Source of the DNA: Tritrichomonas musculus
Lineage: Eukaryota; Parabasalia; Tritrichomonadida; Tritrichomonadidae
DNA: 64,000 bases
Direction of reading: 5' to 3'
NCBI GenBank assembly: GCA_039105265.1
Contig: JAPFFF010000020.1
Span: forward strand, 1,443,001-1,507,000
Positions 30,291 to 40,059 of this stretch are shown here, piece by piece; positions within the stretch are counted from its first letter, which is position 1, and every line of letters begins with the position of its first letter. The notes under the pieces are model-generated. The model was given only the letters and a program-made list of their open reading frames with translations. It was not told the DNA's origin and did not search any database. The position numbers and the translations under genes are program-made.

Positions 30291-31182
30291 TGGAAAATGA
30301 TAAAAAATTTGTATGGCAAAACATTTGAATACATTTTTGATAGAGTCCAAAAAATTTTATCAGAAAAGATGGACCGAAACTCATTTTTTTGTGAACTTTA
30401 AAAAAAAAAAAAATTGAAAATATCTTTTGAAATCTATTTAAAAAACCTAATATTAAAATAAAATAATTTTTAACTTTTTATATTATTCTTATATAAATAA
30501 AAATTTTGATTTAAAATCAAAAATAAGAAGAGGAGACAAAATTTCCTGTTTTCTCTTGCACAATCAATGGCAACTTTGTGAATATTTTATTTCTAAAATT
30601 CCATAAAACATTCAATATCATGAAAAAAGTAATAGATTTGAATATTATGAATGACTTTGGTTTTGAATGCATTTGTTGTTAATATCTTTTAGCAATTCTT
30701 TTATGGAGTTTTAGAAATAAAATATTCACAATTATTTTATGTTCTCTAGATGCAGCATAAATCAAGACTGTCTTAATAAATGCTTGAGTTAAATTCCATA
30801 AATCATTTTAAATTTCAATATTATTAACATAAAAATTTGAATTCTATGAATGTTATTGATTTATAATGCTTTTAATATTAGCATCAATGTCTTCTAATCT
30901 TAATAAATATTCTACTGCATAAATAAAGATTATATAAAATATGAAAACCAAAAATCTCTGGAGAAATATTTATTTTAGTAATTTATTGAGTGAACTTTTT
31001 TAAAATATAGGAACGTCACATGAAACGTATCATAAACAAGAAAAAATAATAGAAAACCTAAATGAAAAAGTGGAAAATGTTCCTAAACTTTTAGGTAAAA
31101 AATGAAAATTTTGATTTAATGAATAGTATAAAAAGTCTTCGCTCACAAAAATTACTTTTAATTTAGAGAATAAAAAAAAGTA
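30291..31182. other. Spacer left of the mariner element
   Basis: No intact gene. It holds a foldback (30576-30731). A weak coding-like stretch near 31020-31110 on + (HETYHKQEKIIENLNEKVEN) ends at a stop and may be debris. The TA target duplication of the mariner is at 31181-31182. Confidence 0.4.
30576..30731. repeat. Inverted repeat, 33-bp arms with one mismatch
   Basis: Left arm 30576-30608 begins TTGTGAATATTTTATTTC; right arm 30699-30731 is the reverse complement apart from one base. The spacer is 90 bp. Probably a small foldback or MITE remnant. Confidence 0.65.
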
Positions 31183-31389
31183 TCGGTGGGTAAAAAAGTA
31201 ATTTCGTCACCATTTTTAAAACACTTAGAATCATTTACTTTTAATAAAAAAAAGATATATAATAATATATGATATTAACATTTTAATGTATTATTTTGAT
31301 TCTTAAAATAATAAAGGGAGCCAAAATTTTTATTAAAATTTGGCGAGAAGTGTTCTTGAAAATTAACGTCTTTAAACGTATTTTTTTTC

Positions 31390-32016
31390 ATGAATGAAGA
31401 TCAAATAGAAATACGCTCGGTGGTGAAATTCTTATGGCTCAAAGACTATAATAACAAAGACATATATGAAGAGATTTGTTCTGTATATGCATATAGTTCG
31501 ATCAGGACGACCATTAAAAAATGATTTAATAGATCCAATTTCACATATAATGGAAGAAGATCCTTATATAAGTACGAAAAAATTAGCCAAAAAATTAAAT
31601 GTTGCTAAACAGACCATAAAACGTATATTAATTGAAGAATTACACATGGTTAAAATAAACTTCAAATGGGTCCCATATACTTTAAACGAAAATATCAGAA
31701 AATAGAGAATTGAAATGGCAAAAAAATTACTACATTTCTTGACTACTGCTTCAGAAAAAACACTAGATCAACTAATGACTCAAGATGAGACTTGGATTTA
31801 TTTAAATAATCCACGTAAAACAATGTGGATAAAAGAAGGACATGAACCACCAATAAATGTTAAGCAAATTATTGGCTCAAAAAAAGTAATGATATCGGTT
31901 ATCTGGTCAAGAACGGGAGTGAAATCAATTACAATGCTCCCACCCGGACAAAAGTTCAATAAAGAGTTTTATCTTGATAAGGTTATAGGAAATTTTGCAA
32001 AGAAATATAAAACCAA
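31390..32016 (+). pseudogene. Mariner transposase, N-terminal part (broken)
   Basis: The ATG at 31390 begins MNEDQIEIRSVVKFLWLKDY, an HTH-type start, and reads to a stop near 31512. From about 31495 another frame carries RSGRPLKND and a second HTH (LAKKLNVAKQTIKRIL). A stop at 31703-31705 interrupts before RIEMAKKLLHF. The catalytic segment then has the first Asp in QDETWIY. About 20 residues expected between the HTH and GRP linker are missing, so a deletion plus a nonsense change had probably killed this copy. The Maverick insertion begins right after 32016, between the first and second catalytic Asp. Confidence 0.8.
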
Positions 32017-32334
32017 AGTAGTATACGGTAGGCTTTGGCATGCCCCAGCCTACCACTACTCCAAGGGCTCCCGCCCCTGGACCCCATTCAAAAAGCAGAC
32101 ATTCAAAAAGTTCTATCGTTCACGTATTCAAAAAGTTAACAATTCAAAAAGTTCTCTATTCAAAAAGTAGTATATAAAATGGCGTGATTTTTTAACGTCC
32201 CGTGTAAAAAATCCCTCCACAAGCAAAGCTTGGGTCAGCTAACGCTGCCATTTGTCATTAATGACCACAAAAAAATATTTACCACGATTGAAATGTACCC
32301 GACGCTCAATCCAGCTGAAGAACAAACACCGATT
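32017..32334 (+). repeat. Maverick left terminal inverted repeat (318 bp)
   Basis: Matches 48578-48896 in reverse complement, with one visible difference: a missing C near 32096. The outer 70 bp are G+C-rich and fold into hairpins (GGTAGGCT ... AGCCTACC; CCAAGGGC ... GCCCCTGG). Next come five copies of ATTCAAAAAG at 32086, 32101, 32126, 32142 and 32158. The inner end carries the promoter and first 14 codons of the minor-capsid-type gene (ATG at 32293), here orphaned and stopping at 32373. Confidence 0.92.
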
Positions 32335-32337
32335 TTT

Positions 32338-35300
32338 TTACTTCGCTTCAAGAGCCGCAATTCGAGCTTCTAATTCTGCAATTTTAGCCTCATAAACACT
32401 TTTTAGTATGAGAGAATCAGATGGTTTATAGACAGCAGATAAATTGAGAGAATGTGACAAAGTAGCACCATTATTTTTATATTCTACGGCATATAACAAT
32501 CCTCCGGTAAAATTCAACATCAATCTATTTGTTGTATCTCCCTCTACGATATTACAATATTTTGTCATTCCTCTGTCTTGGTCTGTAGTCCATATTCTAT
32601 CAAAATAGACAGCTTCGCCAGTATTTCTGTCGATATAATGACCAACAAAACGATACCCTTCAATATTTGACGTTGCTAAAGTTGCAAAATTATAACCTTG
32701 ACCATTATCTGATGTCGTAAATGTTGATTCAGTATAATAAGTTAAATTATCGATTTTTCGATACTCGTTCGTTGCTGACATATCAGGAATTTCACTTTTT
32801 AAAGCATATTTTGTGTCCGCTTCACTTTTTGAATATGAATAAGTTTTCAAAGCATAATCTGACATATCAGGAATCGCATTTTTAAAAGCATATTTGTTAT
32901 CACAAATGTGAATTATTTTGAATAAATCTGTTTTTTGTGTGAATTTAGAATCAATGATCTCCTTGCAATATACATCTTTAGAATCAAATACAGTCCTTTC
33001 TTCAATATATAATTCCGTAATATTTATTTTTTCATAATTTTTTCCATTATAATATGAAAGACCAAATGTAACAATATCATCACTTTTATTATATCCTGTG
33101 CTCATTATATATATAGTATCTGAGTTATCGAAATTTTTAAAATAATATGAAGAACCGCTTTCTATGAAATACGGATCTGTATATATCCTATTTTCATAAT
33201 TATATTTTGGAACATATTTACAATCAATTGATGTATTATCTAATACTTTGGTTCCTTTTATTGTAAATCCTTTTAACAATAAAAATACAAAGCTTTGACT
33301 ATTTGTATGTAAGTCGTATTGATCCTCATAATTATCGAAATCTAGACGAAAAACATCTTCGTTGGTAACTGTAGGGATATCATCTTTTGCAAATCTTTCA
33401 TCTGATTCGCTTTTTGTATAATATTCTGATTTCAATGCTATTTCATCCTGTTTCAATATTTTTTCGGCTAATATTAATTTGGTATTGAAGCCTTCAACAT
33501 TAAAGCACCAATAACCATCATCCCTTGGTTCATAGCCACATTCATAGGATATTCCATCTATCTCCTCTACCCAATATATTTCTTCATTAATAACAGTATT
33601 ATCATCATAAACAAATAGAATATCGAAATTATGAACCATTTCAGAGTCATCAGTAAATGTTCCAACAAGACGAGTTCCACTATTCAATTTTATTTTGACT
33701 TCCCACGTTCCTGAACTATCTTGTACATTTTCAAATGGCACTTCGATAGATTCTTTGTATTTCAAATCATTTTTCTCTCGATATTTATTTAAATCATTCA
33801 CGGTTGAATAAGCTATGTTGTTTTCATTAACACACTTTGATATGCTAATATTTCCATCATCGGTAAATAATATTCTTGATGTATCTTTAAAAGTATTATC
33901 AGCTCGGTATGCTATTTTCATGTAGTCTGTATCTGTTTCAAATTGTAAGATTTTTTCTGTTGTTAAGTTTTTGAGTTCCAATAGACGTCCACCCTTACTT
34001 CTATTCACAGTTTTCTCTATTATTAATGCATTTGCCAGATTATCTGAATTAATTGCTACTCTTCCATCTATGTGTAATAAATCGCAATTTTTATTCATTC
34101 TTATCCCAGTCTGGTAAAAAGTAAATGGTTGAGGATCTGACTTCAATACATACTTGGCATCCGCTTCCTCTTTCGTATATAGGTTATCCATGTTTACCAT
34201 ATTATTTTTCAATTCATCTAATGCTTCATTAGTTTCATCCACAGTTGGGTAATTATCAAACTCAGCCTCTAACTCATTGACCTTCTCAGCTAACAACTTG
34301 AAACAAGGCTTGAGTGAATCCCTGAACATATTGCTAATATCCATGGCACCGCTTAATGTCAAGGTTCCTGTATCAGGGTTGTCATTCTCATCAGTAAAAG
34401 GTAATTCATCTAATTGTTTATATTCTTCCTCACACCAGGTTATTATTGGAGTAATATCTTTTGTGATAGACCTAGCCACGGTCCCAGACATGAAATTAAT
34501 AGCATTTCTAACTATATCGCTCAATCCTTTTGTTGATTTACGTGAGAACAATCTTTTAAGGAATCCTCCCCCATTCCCAGTTGCAAAACTAATACCTTCT
34601 GGAGCTAATTGCATTCCAATTGAACCTATTGAACCAGCTGTACCTGCAACACCAAATGCTAATGCAGTCCATGAAACAATTCTTAAATTATCAACATCTT
34701 CTTCTAGATGCTGAGTTACTGTTTCTGTTCTTGATACTCGTCCCTTGAGGCTTTCCATTGTTGTGTTCATTTCTTGGACATCATAGCTAATCACATCTAC
34801 ATTGTTAGTTACCATATTTAAATCACTTCTCATTGTTGTAATGTTATCTGCAGTAATGATTTTAGAACTAGTAATATTATAGTCAGTATATAGTGTTGTT
34901 GCTGCATTAGGATTAGGATACACTTCATAAAATTGTTGCTTTATAATATATTCGAAGGGATTTGTTGTAGGGTCCCAATTGACCTCATCTATTGGGTCAA
35001 CATATTCATCATACAAATAGATTTTAATATTTCTTGATTCATTAGGGGTTGATGAAACATAACAGTACTCTACCTTTTCACAAGAATCTAATAAGCCATG
35101 AATGAAATACCATTTCTTATCACTCTTGGGGTCAAATATTTTTCCAGTTGGTCTCATAGAAAATCTGTTTGCTATGATTGTTCCATCTAAAGTGATATCA
35201 AGATAGAATTCTTCCACTTTAGAAATATCTAATTCACTCCCTGTACCATTTGTTTTATAGCATCTTATGGCTTCAATATCATATCCATCCTTAGTACCTC

Positions 35301-35457
35301 CATTACTTGTTTGATATCCTAATCCATATTTTGAAAAAGGTTCTACCTCACCCGTCTTTAATTTTACAAAACAGTCTACTTTACACTTACCTCCATGAAT
35401 CATGTAATGCAAGAGATTATCAACAGAGTAGTCATCTGGTTTTTTAACCAATTTCAT
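32338..35457 (-). CDS. Maverick fibre-like protein with phage-tail-fibre-type repeats
   Basis: 1039 aa from the ATG at 35457. An N-terminal globular region (about 1-200, with VDPIDEVNWDPTTNPFEYII) is followed by a coiled coil (about 200-260). A small-residue hydrophobic stretch follows (about 262-290, ALAFGVAGTAGSIGSIGM). A long strand-rich shaft then carries Y-[TS]-K-x-[EA]-x-[DE]-x-[KR]-[YF] repeats (near 424, 677 and 880: LYTKEEADAKYVLKSD, YTKSESDERFAKDDIP, YSKSEADTKYALKSEIP). The end is the heptad coil AKIAELEARIAALEAK. Such repeats and a terminal coil are typical of trimeric phage tail fibres, so I infer a trimeric receptor-binding spike. The frame stays open upstream to 35610 without an ATG, and older coding sequence lies beyond it. 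Confidence 0.6.
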   Translation of the reverse strand: MKLVKKPDDYSVDNLLHYMIHGGKCKVDCFVKLKTGEVEPFSKYGLGYQTSNGGTKDGYDIEAIRCYKTNGTGSELDISKVEEFYLDITLDGTIIANRFSMRPTGKIFDPKSDKKWYFIHGLLDSCEKVEYCYVSSTPNESRNIKIYLYDEYVDPIDEVNWDPTTNPFEYIIKQQFYEVYPNPNAATTLYTDYNITSSKIITADNITTMRSDLNMVTNNVDVISYDVQEMNTTMESLKGRVSRTETVTQHLEEDVDNLRIVSWTALAFGVAGTAGSIGSIGMQLAPEGISFATGNGGGFLKRLFSRKSTKGLSDIVRNAINFMSGTVARSITKDITPIITWCEEEYKQLDELPFTDENDNPDTGTLTLSGAMDISNMFRDSLKPCFKLLAEKVNELEAEFDNYPTVDETNEALDELKNNMVNMDNLYTKEEADAKYVLKSDPQPFTFYQTGIRMNKNCDLLHIDGRVAINSDNLANALIIEKTVNRSKGGRLLELKNLTTEKILQFETDTDYMKIAYRADNTFKDTSRILFTDDGNISISKCVNENNIAYSTVNDLNKYREKNDLKYKESIEVPFENVQDSSGTWEVKIKLNSGTRLVGTFTDDSEMVHNFDILFVYDDNTVINEEIYWVEEIDGISYECGYEPRDDGYWCFNVEGFNTKLILAEKILKQDEIALKSEYYTKSESDERFAKDDIPTVTNEDVFRLDFDNYEDQYDLHTNSQSFVFLLLKGFTIKGTKVLDNTSIDCKYVPKYNYENRIYTDPYFIESGSSYYFKNFDNSDTIYIMSTGYNKSDDIVTFGLSYYNGKNYEKINITELYIEERTVFDSKDVYCKEIIDSKFTQKTDLFKIIHICDNKYAFKNAIPDMSDYALKTYSYSKSEADTKYALKSEIPDMSATNEYRKIDNLTYYTESTFTTSDNGQGYNFATLATSNIEGYRFVGHYIDRNTGEAVYFDRIWTTDQDRGMTKYCNIVEGDTTNRLMLNFTGGLLYAVEYKNNGATLSHSLNLSAVYKPSDSLILKSVYEAKIAELEARIAALEAK

Positions 35458-35760
35458 ATTTCTCTCACTCCTTTTGACTTGTATGTAGGTTCCATCTTCT
35501 CCATGTTCATTCTCCTTATTTAATCCATTAACTAATCTACCATTGATATGGCCTTGTATATTATCTCCTACCCATTTTGTACCATCCCAGCTTAAAACCC
35601 ATTTGATGAATTAAGGAAGAAAATAGAAGAAACAGGTTTGTTTTATATCTCAAATGTACACAGAACCATGTATGTAAATAGAAAATAAATATTGGGTGAA
35701 TCATCAGGTGAAACTTCACCTGTTCACCCACAGTTGATTTCATCATTTTTTTGCTCCATT
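35458..35760 (-). pseudogene. Decayed 5' part of the fibre gene
   Basis: Bases 35458-35610 remain in the fibre frame and read LSWDGTKWVGDNIQGHINGR and onwards. This matches SLIWDGTKWVGENMQGRSNG in the separate fibre fragment at 49280-50543. Further upstream, the strand-rich continuation (SPNIYFLFTYMV, NKPVSSIFFLNSSNG) is in another frame with stops. The fibre of this element has therefore lost about 200 residues of its N-terminus relative to the older relative, or now starts at 35457. Confidence 0.6.
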
Positions 35761-35822
35761 TTCTGTTCAGCTATAATTTTTATAGCGTGATAATTTTTTT
35801 AGCTTTTTTAATTTTATGTTAA

Positions 35823-38800
35823 ATGAGCTATCTTTTTGACATCTCAGTTGACCTCTATTCTACTGCAAAAACTGAAGCCAGAAAAGAATACAAAGAAAGA
35901 ATCAAAAATATTAAAGAGAAACCCAAATTTAAAAAACAGATGAAGGAATTTATGCAAAAGGCAAATAAAGAAATATCATTTGAAATAGACATTGGAGATA
36001 ATGAAGATAAAAGATTAGCATTCACTGAGATGCTAAGGCAATTACACAAGAAGAATAAAAAGAATGTAGTGGTAAAAAGTGAATCATTAGATGGTGAAGA
36101 TTATAAATGGTTTACCATCTCATCAGCACGAAGCATCGATACAACTATAGGACATATTTCTGGTACAATAGATTTAAATGATGACTGCTCAGATAATAAT
36201 CCATGGGTTGGTAATGTATTCATTCCAGCAAAATATCAATTACTATTCATCAAAAACAAAAGGAAAGGGAAACAAACAACATTCACAATAGATAAGCAAG
36301 ACAACAAAGGGAAATTATATGAAGAAGAAATAGAAATAGATGAGGAATACAGAGAAAGTCCAGATGGTGGATTCTTTCCATATATTAACTTATCTGATAT
36401 AGACTTAACTAAATACCAAATATTCAAATCAGTGGAAAAAAATAACTACCAAGATAACTGTTTGGTTTATGCATGTATCCAATCAGGAGTGTTCACAAAT
36501 GAAGAAATCAATCAGCTAAGATTCATGGTTAAAACAAGAATGGTACCAAATAATTTAATCTGTGATATAGCAAAATATTTTAAGTGCCATTTCATTGTAA
36601 GACGGATAGATGAAAATTTTGATACGAGGCATCAACAGCAAATAAAAATAGATACAAGGAAAAAATCATGGGCTAAAGATTTTAACAGAACCGTCGACTT
36701 GTTATTATTTAAGAACCATTACATGATTAACAAACCTGTTGGAAATACAAAATTGATTACCATTCTGCGAAAGCTATTTAAAGATAATATGTTTAGAGAA
36801 ATAAAAGCGTGTGAAATGAATATACTGGCAACAAATGAATACAATAGCCATTTAACAGATTATATGGATTTATCATATGACCCATCTCTTTGTTGTCAAA
36901 AGATAGATTCCACAGAACTGAAGAAAGAAAGAGAGTGGTCAAAGATATACTATTCAGATTTTGAAACTGATACAACATTATCACCACATAAACCATATCT
37001 TAACATTACTGTGTTTAGAACAGGGAAACTAATTCATAAACTTATTTTTGAGGGAGACCAAATTGCAGATAGATTGTTGAAATCTCTAGATAATAATTCA
37101 CTAACATACTTCCATAATCTAAAATATGATGCATGCTTCTTTATAAATACTCCTGGATGGGATGTACAGATTACTGAAAGGAGTGGTACCATTTTACAGA
37201 TAGTAATGACAAAATATAAAGAAATAGAGGGCACTGACAAGAAAACAAAGAAGACCAGAAAGATGACAATAATAGAGAAGAGATTAACATTCCGCAATAG
37301 TTATTCCATTATTCCTGCCGCATTAGCATCTTTCGCAAAGATGTTTCAGCTACCTGTTCACAAAGAAGTGATGGCATATAAACTGTACACAGAAAGAAAT
37401 ATAAAAAGAAAGAATGTATCAGCTCTTGAATTCCAACTACAATATTACATGGAGAATAAAGATAAGAAAACACTACAACAAATAAAACAAGACTGGAAAC
37501 AACTAATAGATAATGCACAAGCTTGTGGAGCATACAGTGATTTAAATATTGACATAATGAAGTATGCTATTTATTACTGTAAACTAGATTGTATAGTATT
37601 GATGAAGGGTGTTGAAAAATTTAATAGAGACTTGATAGAGGTATTTAAACAAACAAAGACAGATATGTTAGATGTACATAATTTCATTTCCATATCTTCT
37701 ATTGGTTATTATTATGCATACAGATTTGGATGCTTTGATGATTGCTACCAGTTAAGTGGCAAGCCACAGAATTTTATCCAACGTTGCGTTAGTGGTGGAA
37801 GAACAATGACTGCTAACAATGAGAAACAATATGTTGAAGAGAGATTACAAGATTTTGATGCTGTATCTTTATATCCATCTGCAATGAGTATTATGACTGG
37901 TGTGCCGAAAGGAATCCCAAAAGTAATCCCATCAGATATATCAACTGAAGATTTATTAAAGTATGACCAGTTCTTTGCAGAAATAAATATTAAGAAAATA
38001 AAATGCAAATCATCTAGTCCATATAAATTTGGACAAGTATTTAGTAGAAACGAACAGGGCTCAAAAATATTTACCAACAATCCAATAGACCATTATTATA
38101 TTGACAAGAGGGCTTTCATGGATTTGATGGAGTTTTATGATTTTGATTATGAGTTCATTAGAGGGTATTATTTTGATGAAGGATTTAATAACAAGATTAA
38201 TATCTTCATCGAGAAATTATTTAATCTCAGGAGGAAATATCAAGATGCTAATAATCCATTGCAACAAACTATTAAATTACTCTTGAATTCCATCTATGGT
38301 AAATCTATATTAAAAGCAACTACGACAGAAACAAAATGTATTCCAAAAAATAAAGCCATCAAATATATTTGGAAGAATTATAATTACATCACGGAGATAA
38401 TAGAGAATAAGTCAATTGATAATGTGTATGTTAAAAAAGTAAAGCCCATAAATAATCATTTCAATCTACCACATTTTGGTGCTAGCGTTTTGTCATGGAG
38501 TAAGCATTTGATGAATAGAGTTATAAGTTCAGCAGAGCAGAATGGAATAGATATTTATTATACAGATACTGATTCCATTCATGTTAAAGAAAGTGATGTA
38601 CCAAGGATTGCAGAGGTGTTTAAGAAAAAATATGGAAGAGAATTAATTGGTAAAAAGATGACACAGTTCCATTGTGATTTTGATTCATTTAATGGTGCTG
38701 TTGGCGGTGTACATTCTAGAAAATTAATTGCACTAGGAAAGAAGAGCTATCTGGATATATTAGTTGATGAAAAAGGGAATGAAGGATTACATATTAGATT

Positions 38801-38993
38801 AAAGGGTGTGCCTAAACAATGCATATTAAATAAAGCAAAACGAATGGGAATCACAGTTGAAGAGTTGTATGAAAGAATGTACCAGGGAGAGGAAATAATT
38901 TTTAATCTTTTAGATGGTGCCAATTGTTTTAGAAAATCATCTTCGTATCAACAAATTAATTTACCAGTATTTGAGAGAAGAATCAAATTTTAA
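35823..38993 (+). CDS. Maverick protein-primed family B DNA polymerase
   Basis: 1056 aa. Exonuclease motifs: DFETD (Asp379, Glu381), FHNLKYDACFF and YYCKLD. Polymerase motifs: DFDAVSLYP (Asp677-Pro685), KLLLNSIYG and YTDTDS (Asp915, Asp917), then GKKSY. All are intact, so both activities look live. It copies the element using a terminal protein as primer. Residues about 205-305 form an extra N-terminal module with NCLVYACIQSG (Asn212-Cys213) and a late NHYMI (His299), resembling an OTU-type cysteine peptidase core. It is the first + gene, facing away from the fibre gene across about 60-360 bp. No truncation. Confidence 0.95.
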   Translation: MSYLFDISVDLYSTAKTEARKEYKERIKNIKEKPKFKKQMKEFMQKANKEISFEIDIGDNEDKRLAFTEMLRQLHKKNKKNVVVKSESLDGEDYKWFTISSARSIDTTIGHISGTIDLNDDCSDNNPWVGNVFIPAKYQLLFIKNKRKGKQTTFTIDKQDNKGKLYEEEIEIDEEYRESPDGGFFPYINLSDIDLTKYQIFKSVEKNNYQDNCLVYACIQSGVFTNEEINQLRFMVKTRMVPNNLICDIAKYFKCHFIVRRIDENFDTRHQQQIKIDTRKKSWAKDFNRTVDLLLFKNHYMINKPVGNTKLITILRKLFKDNMFREIKACEMNILATNEYNSHLTDYMDLSYDPSLCCQKIDSTELKKEREWSKIYYSDFETDTTLSPHKPYLNITVFRTGKLIHKLIFEGDQIADRLLKSLDNNSLTYFHNLKYDACFFINTPGWDVQITERSGTILQIVMTKYKEIEGTDKKTKKTRKMTIIEKRLTFRNSYSIIPAALASFAKMFQLPVHKEVMAYKLYTERNIKRKNVSALEFQLQYYMENKDKKTLQQIKQDWKQLIDNAQACGAYSDLNIDIMKYAIYYCKLDCIVLMKGVEKFNRDLIEVFKQTKTDMLDVHNFISISSIGYYYAYRFGCFDDCYQLSGKPQNFIQRCVSGGRTMTANNEKQYVEERLQDFDAVSLYPSAMSIMTGVPKGIPKVIPSDISTEDLLKYDQFFAEINIKKIKCKSSSPYKFGQVFSRNEQGSKIFTNNPIDHYYIDKRAFMDLMEFYDFDYEFIRGYYFDEGFNNKINIFIEKLFNLRRKYQDANNPLQQTIKLLLNSIYGKSILKATTTETKCIPKNKAIKYIWKNYNYITEIIENKSIDNVYVKKVKPINNHFNLPHFGASVLSWSKHLMNRVISSAEQNGIDIYYTDTDSIHVKESDVPRIAEVFKKKYGRELIGKKMTQFHCDFDSFNGAVGGVHSRKLIALGKKSYLDILVDEKGNEGLHIRLKGVPKQCILNKAKRMGITVEELYERMYQGEEIIFNLLDGANCFRKSSSYQQINLPVFERRIKF

Positions 38994-39011
38994 TATTTAT
39001 TTCTACAACAA

Positions 39012-39191
39012 ATGGACAAAGAGGATTTTGAAAAATATTTACACGAAGCCCTCAGACAACGAGATGAACTTAGAAAAGAGAATGAAGGGTTGAAAGAAGA
39101 GATAAAAAATTTAAAGGATTTATTCATGAAATATTTATCATCTCTTGAAAGAAATAATTATGAATTTAGGGCTAGTGCAAATTTGCACTGA
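39012..39191 (+). CDS. Small coiled-coil protein
   Basis: 59 aa starting MDKEDFEKYLHEALRQRDEL, 18 bp after the polymerase stop. Nearly the whole protein is a leucine-zipper-like helix (heptads in LRKENEGLKEEIKNLKDL) and it ends with ANLH. It is too short for a family match. Position suggests it is expressed with the polymerase, possibly as a replication accessory or dimerising regulator, by inference only. Confidence 0.5.
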   Translation: MDKEDFEKYLHEALRQRDELRKENEGLKEEIKNLKDLFMKYLSSLERNNYEFRASANLH

Positions 39192-39281
39192 CCATCAGAT
39201 TTTATTTTTTTTCCCATTTTTCCATTTTTCATTTTTTTTAGCGTTTTCTTTTTTTTTTAATTTTTTAATTTCTTCAAAACA

Positions 39282-40031
39282 ATGGCTAACGCAACAACTA
39301 ATACATCAATGATTGCTATCGTCGAAAAAATCAATGATGACTATGAATACATCCAATATAACGAAAAGCTACGTTTAATTCATTCTATCAAAGATGACAT
39401 GTACCAAATGCAATCGATTCTCACTGCTTGTAAATCCAATAAGAAAGTTAATGACTGGTTCCGAAATCAATCTTCTCAAGAGATTTTAAACGAAATGGAA
39501 GGTACGGGAATTCCCGTACCATCAAAGCGAATGGATTTAATACCAGGTTTACAAGGTTTTTATGTTCATCGATTATTAGTAAATCATATAGCGATGTGGG
39601 CTTCACCAAAATATGCAATTTATATAGCCCAACTTTTGGATACATATTTTGAAAAACAACGCGAAGAACTACAAAAAGTAATCAAAGAGCAGAAACCAAG
39701 GATGGTACCAAACGGTAAGCAAACCAATTACAAATACATGATATGGAAAGAAGATATAAATAAACCAGAATATATAAGATTACATTTAGTTAGGCGTAAT
39801 ACCAAGTCATTTTATGAATATACCAAAATCAAAAACAGTGATGCATGCTGGTATTTTAAATCTGATTTACCTATCGCAATGACACCAAATGAAGATATCA
39901 AAAAGCTTATCAAAAAGAATTTCACAGGTGAGGAAGCAATTGCAAAAGGATGTAATATAGATATAAAAATTGATAAGCTCGAACAATTAAAGGAATTGAT
40001 TACAACATATTTTAATACATACCAAGCGTAA
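39282..40031 (+). CDS. KilA-N domain protein
   Basis: 249 aa. Residues about 45-130 match KilA-N: VNDWFRNQSSQEIL, then GFYVHRLLVNHIAMWASPKY and AIYIAQLLDTYF. KilA-N is a DNA-binding domain common in large DNA viruses, phages and Mavericks of trichomonads. The C-terminal half (about 140-249) is a separate alpha/beta region with YKYMIWKED and RLHLVRRNTKSFYEY, like partner domains seen after KilA-N. It lies third on the + strand behind the polymerase, after a T-rich leader. Likely a regulator of element genes or of host chromatin; the target is unknown. Confidence 0.8.
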   Translation: MANATTNTSMIAIVEKINDDYEYIQYNEKLRLIHSIKDDMYQMQSILTACKSNKKVNDWFRNQSSQEILNEMEGTGIPVPSKRMDLIPGLQGFYVHRLLVNHIAMWASPKYAIYIAQLLDTYFEKQREELQKVIKEQKPRMVPNGKQTNYKYMIWKEDINKPEYIRLHLVRRNTKSFYEYTKIKNSDACWYFKSDLPIAMTPNEDIKKLIKKNFTGEEAIAKGCNIDIKIDKLEQLKELITTYFNTYQA

Positions 40032-40059
40032 AAAAATATTTCACCATCTAGATATTTTT

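Noticed and set aside
32086-32167. Five ATTCAAAAAG repeats as a CRISPR-like array
   Set aside because: Units are 10 bp with 5-15-bp gaps inside a eukaryotic transposon TIR; no cas genes.
34277-34714. 145-aa + ORF inside the fibre gene
   Set aside because: Antisense shadow of a strongly supported coding frame.
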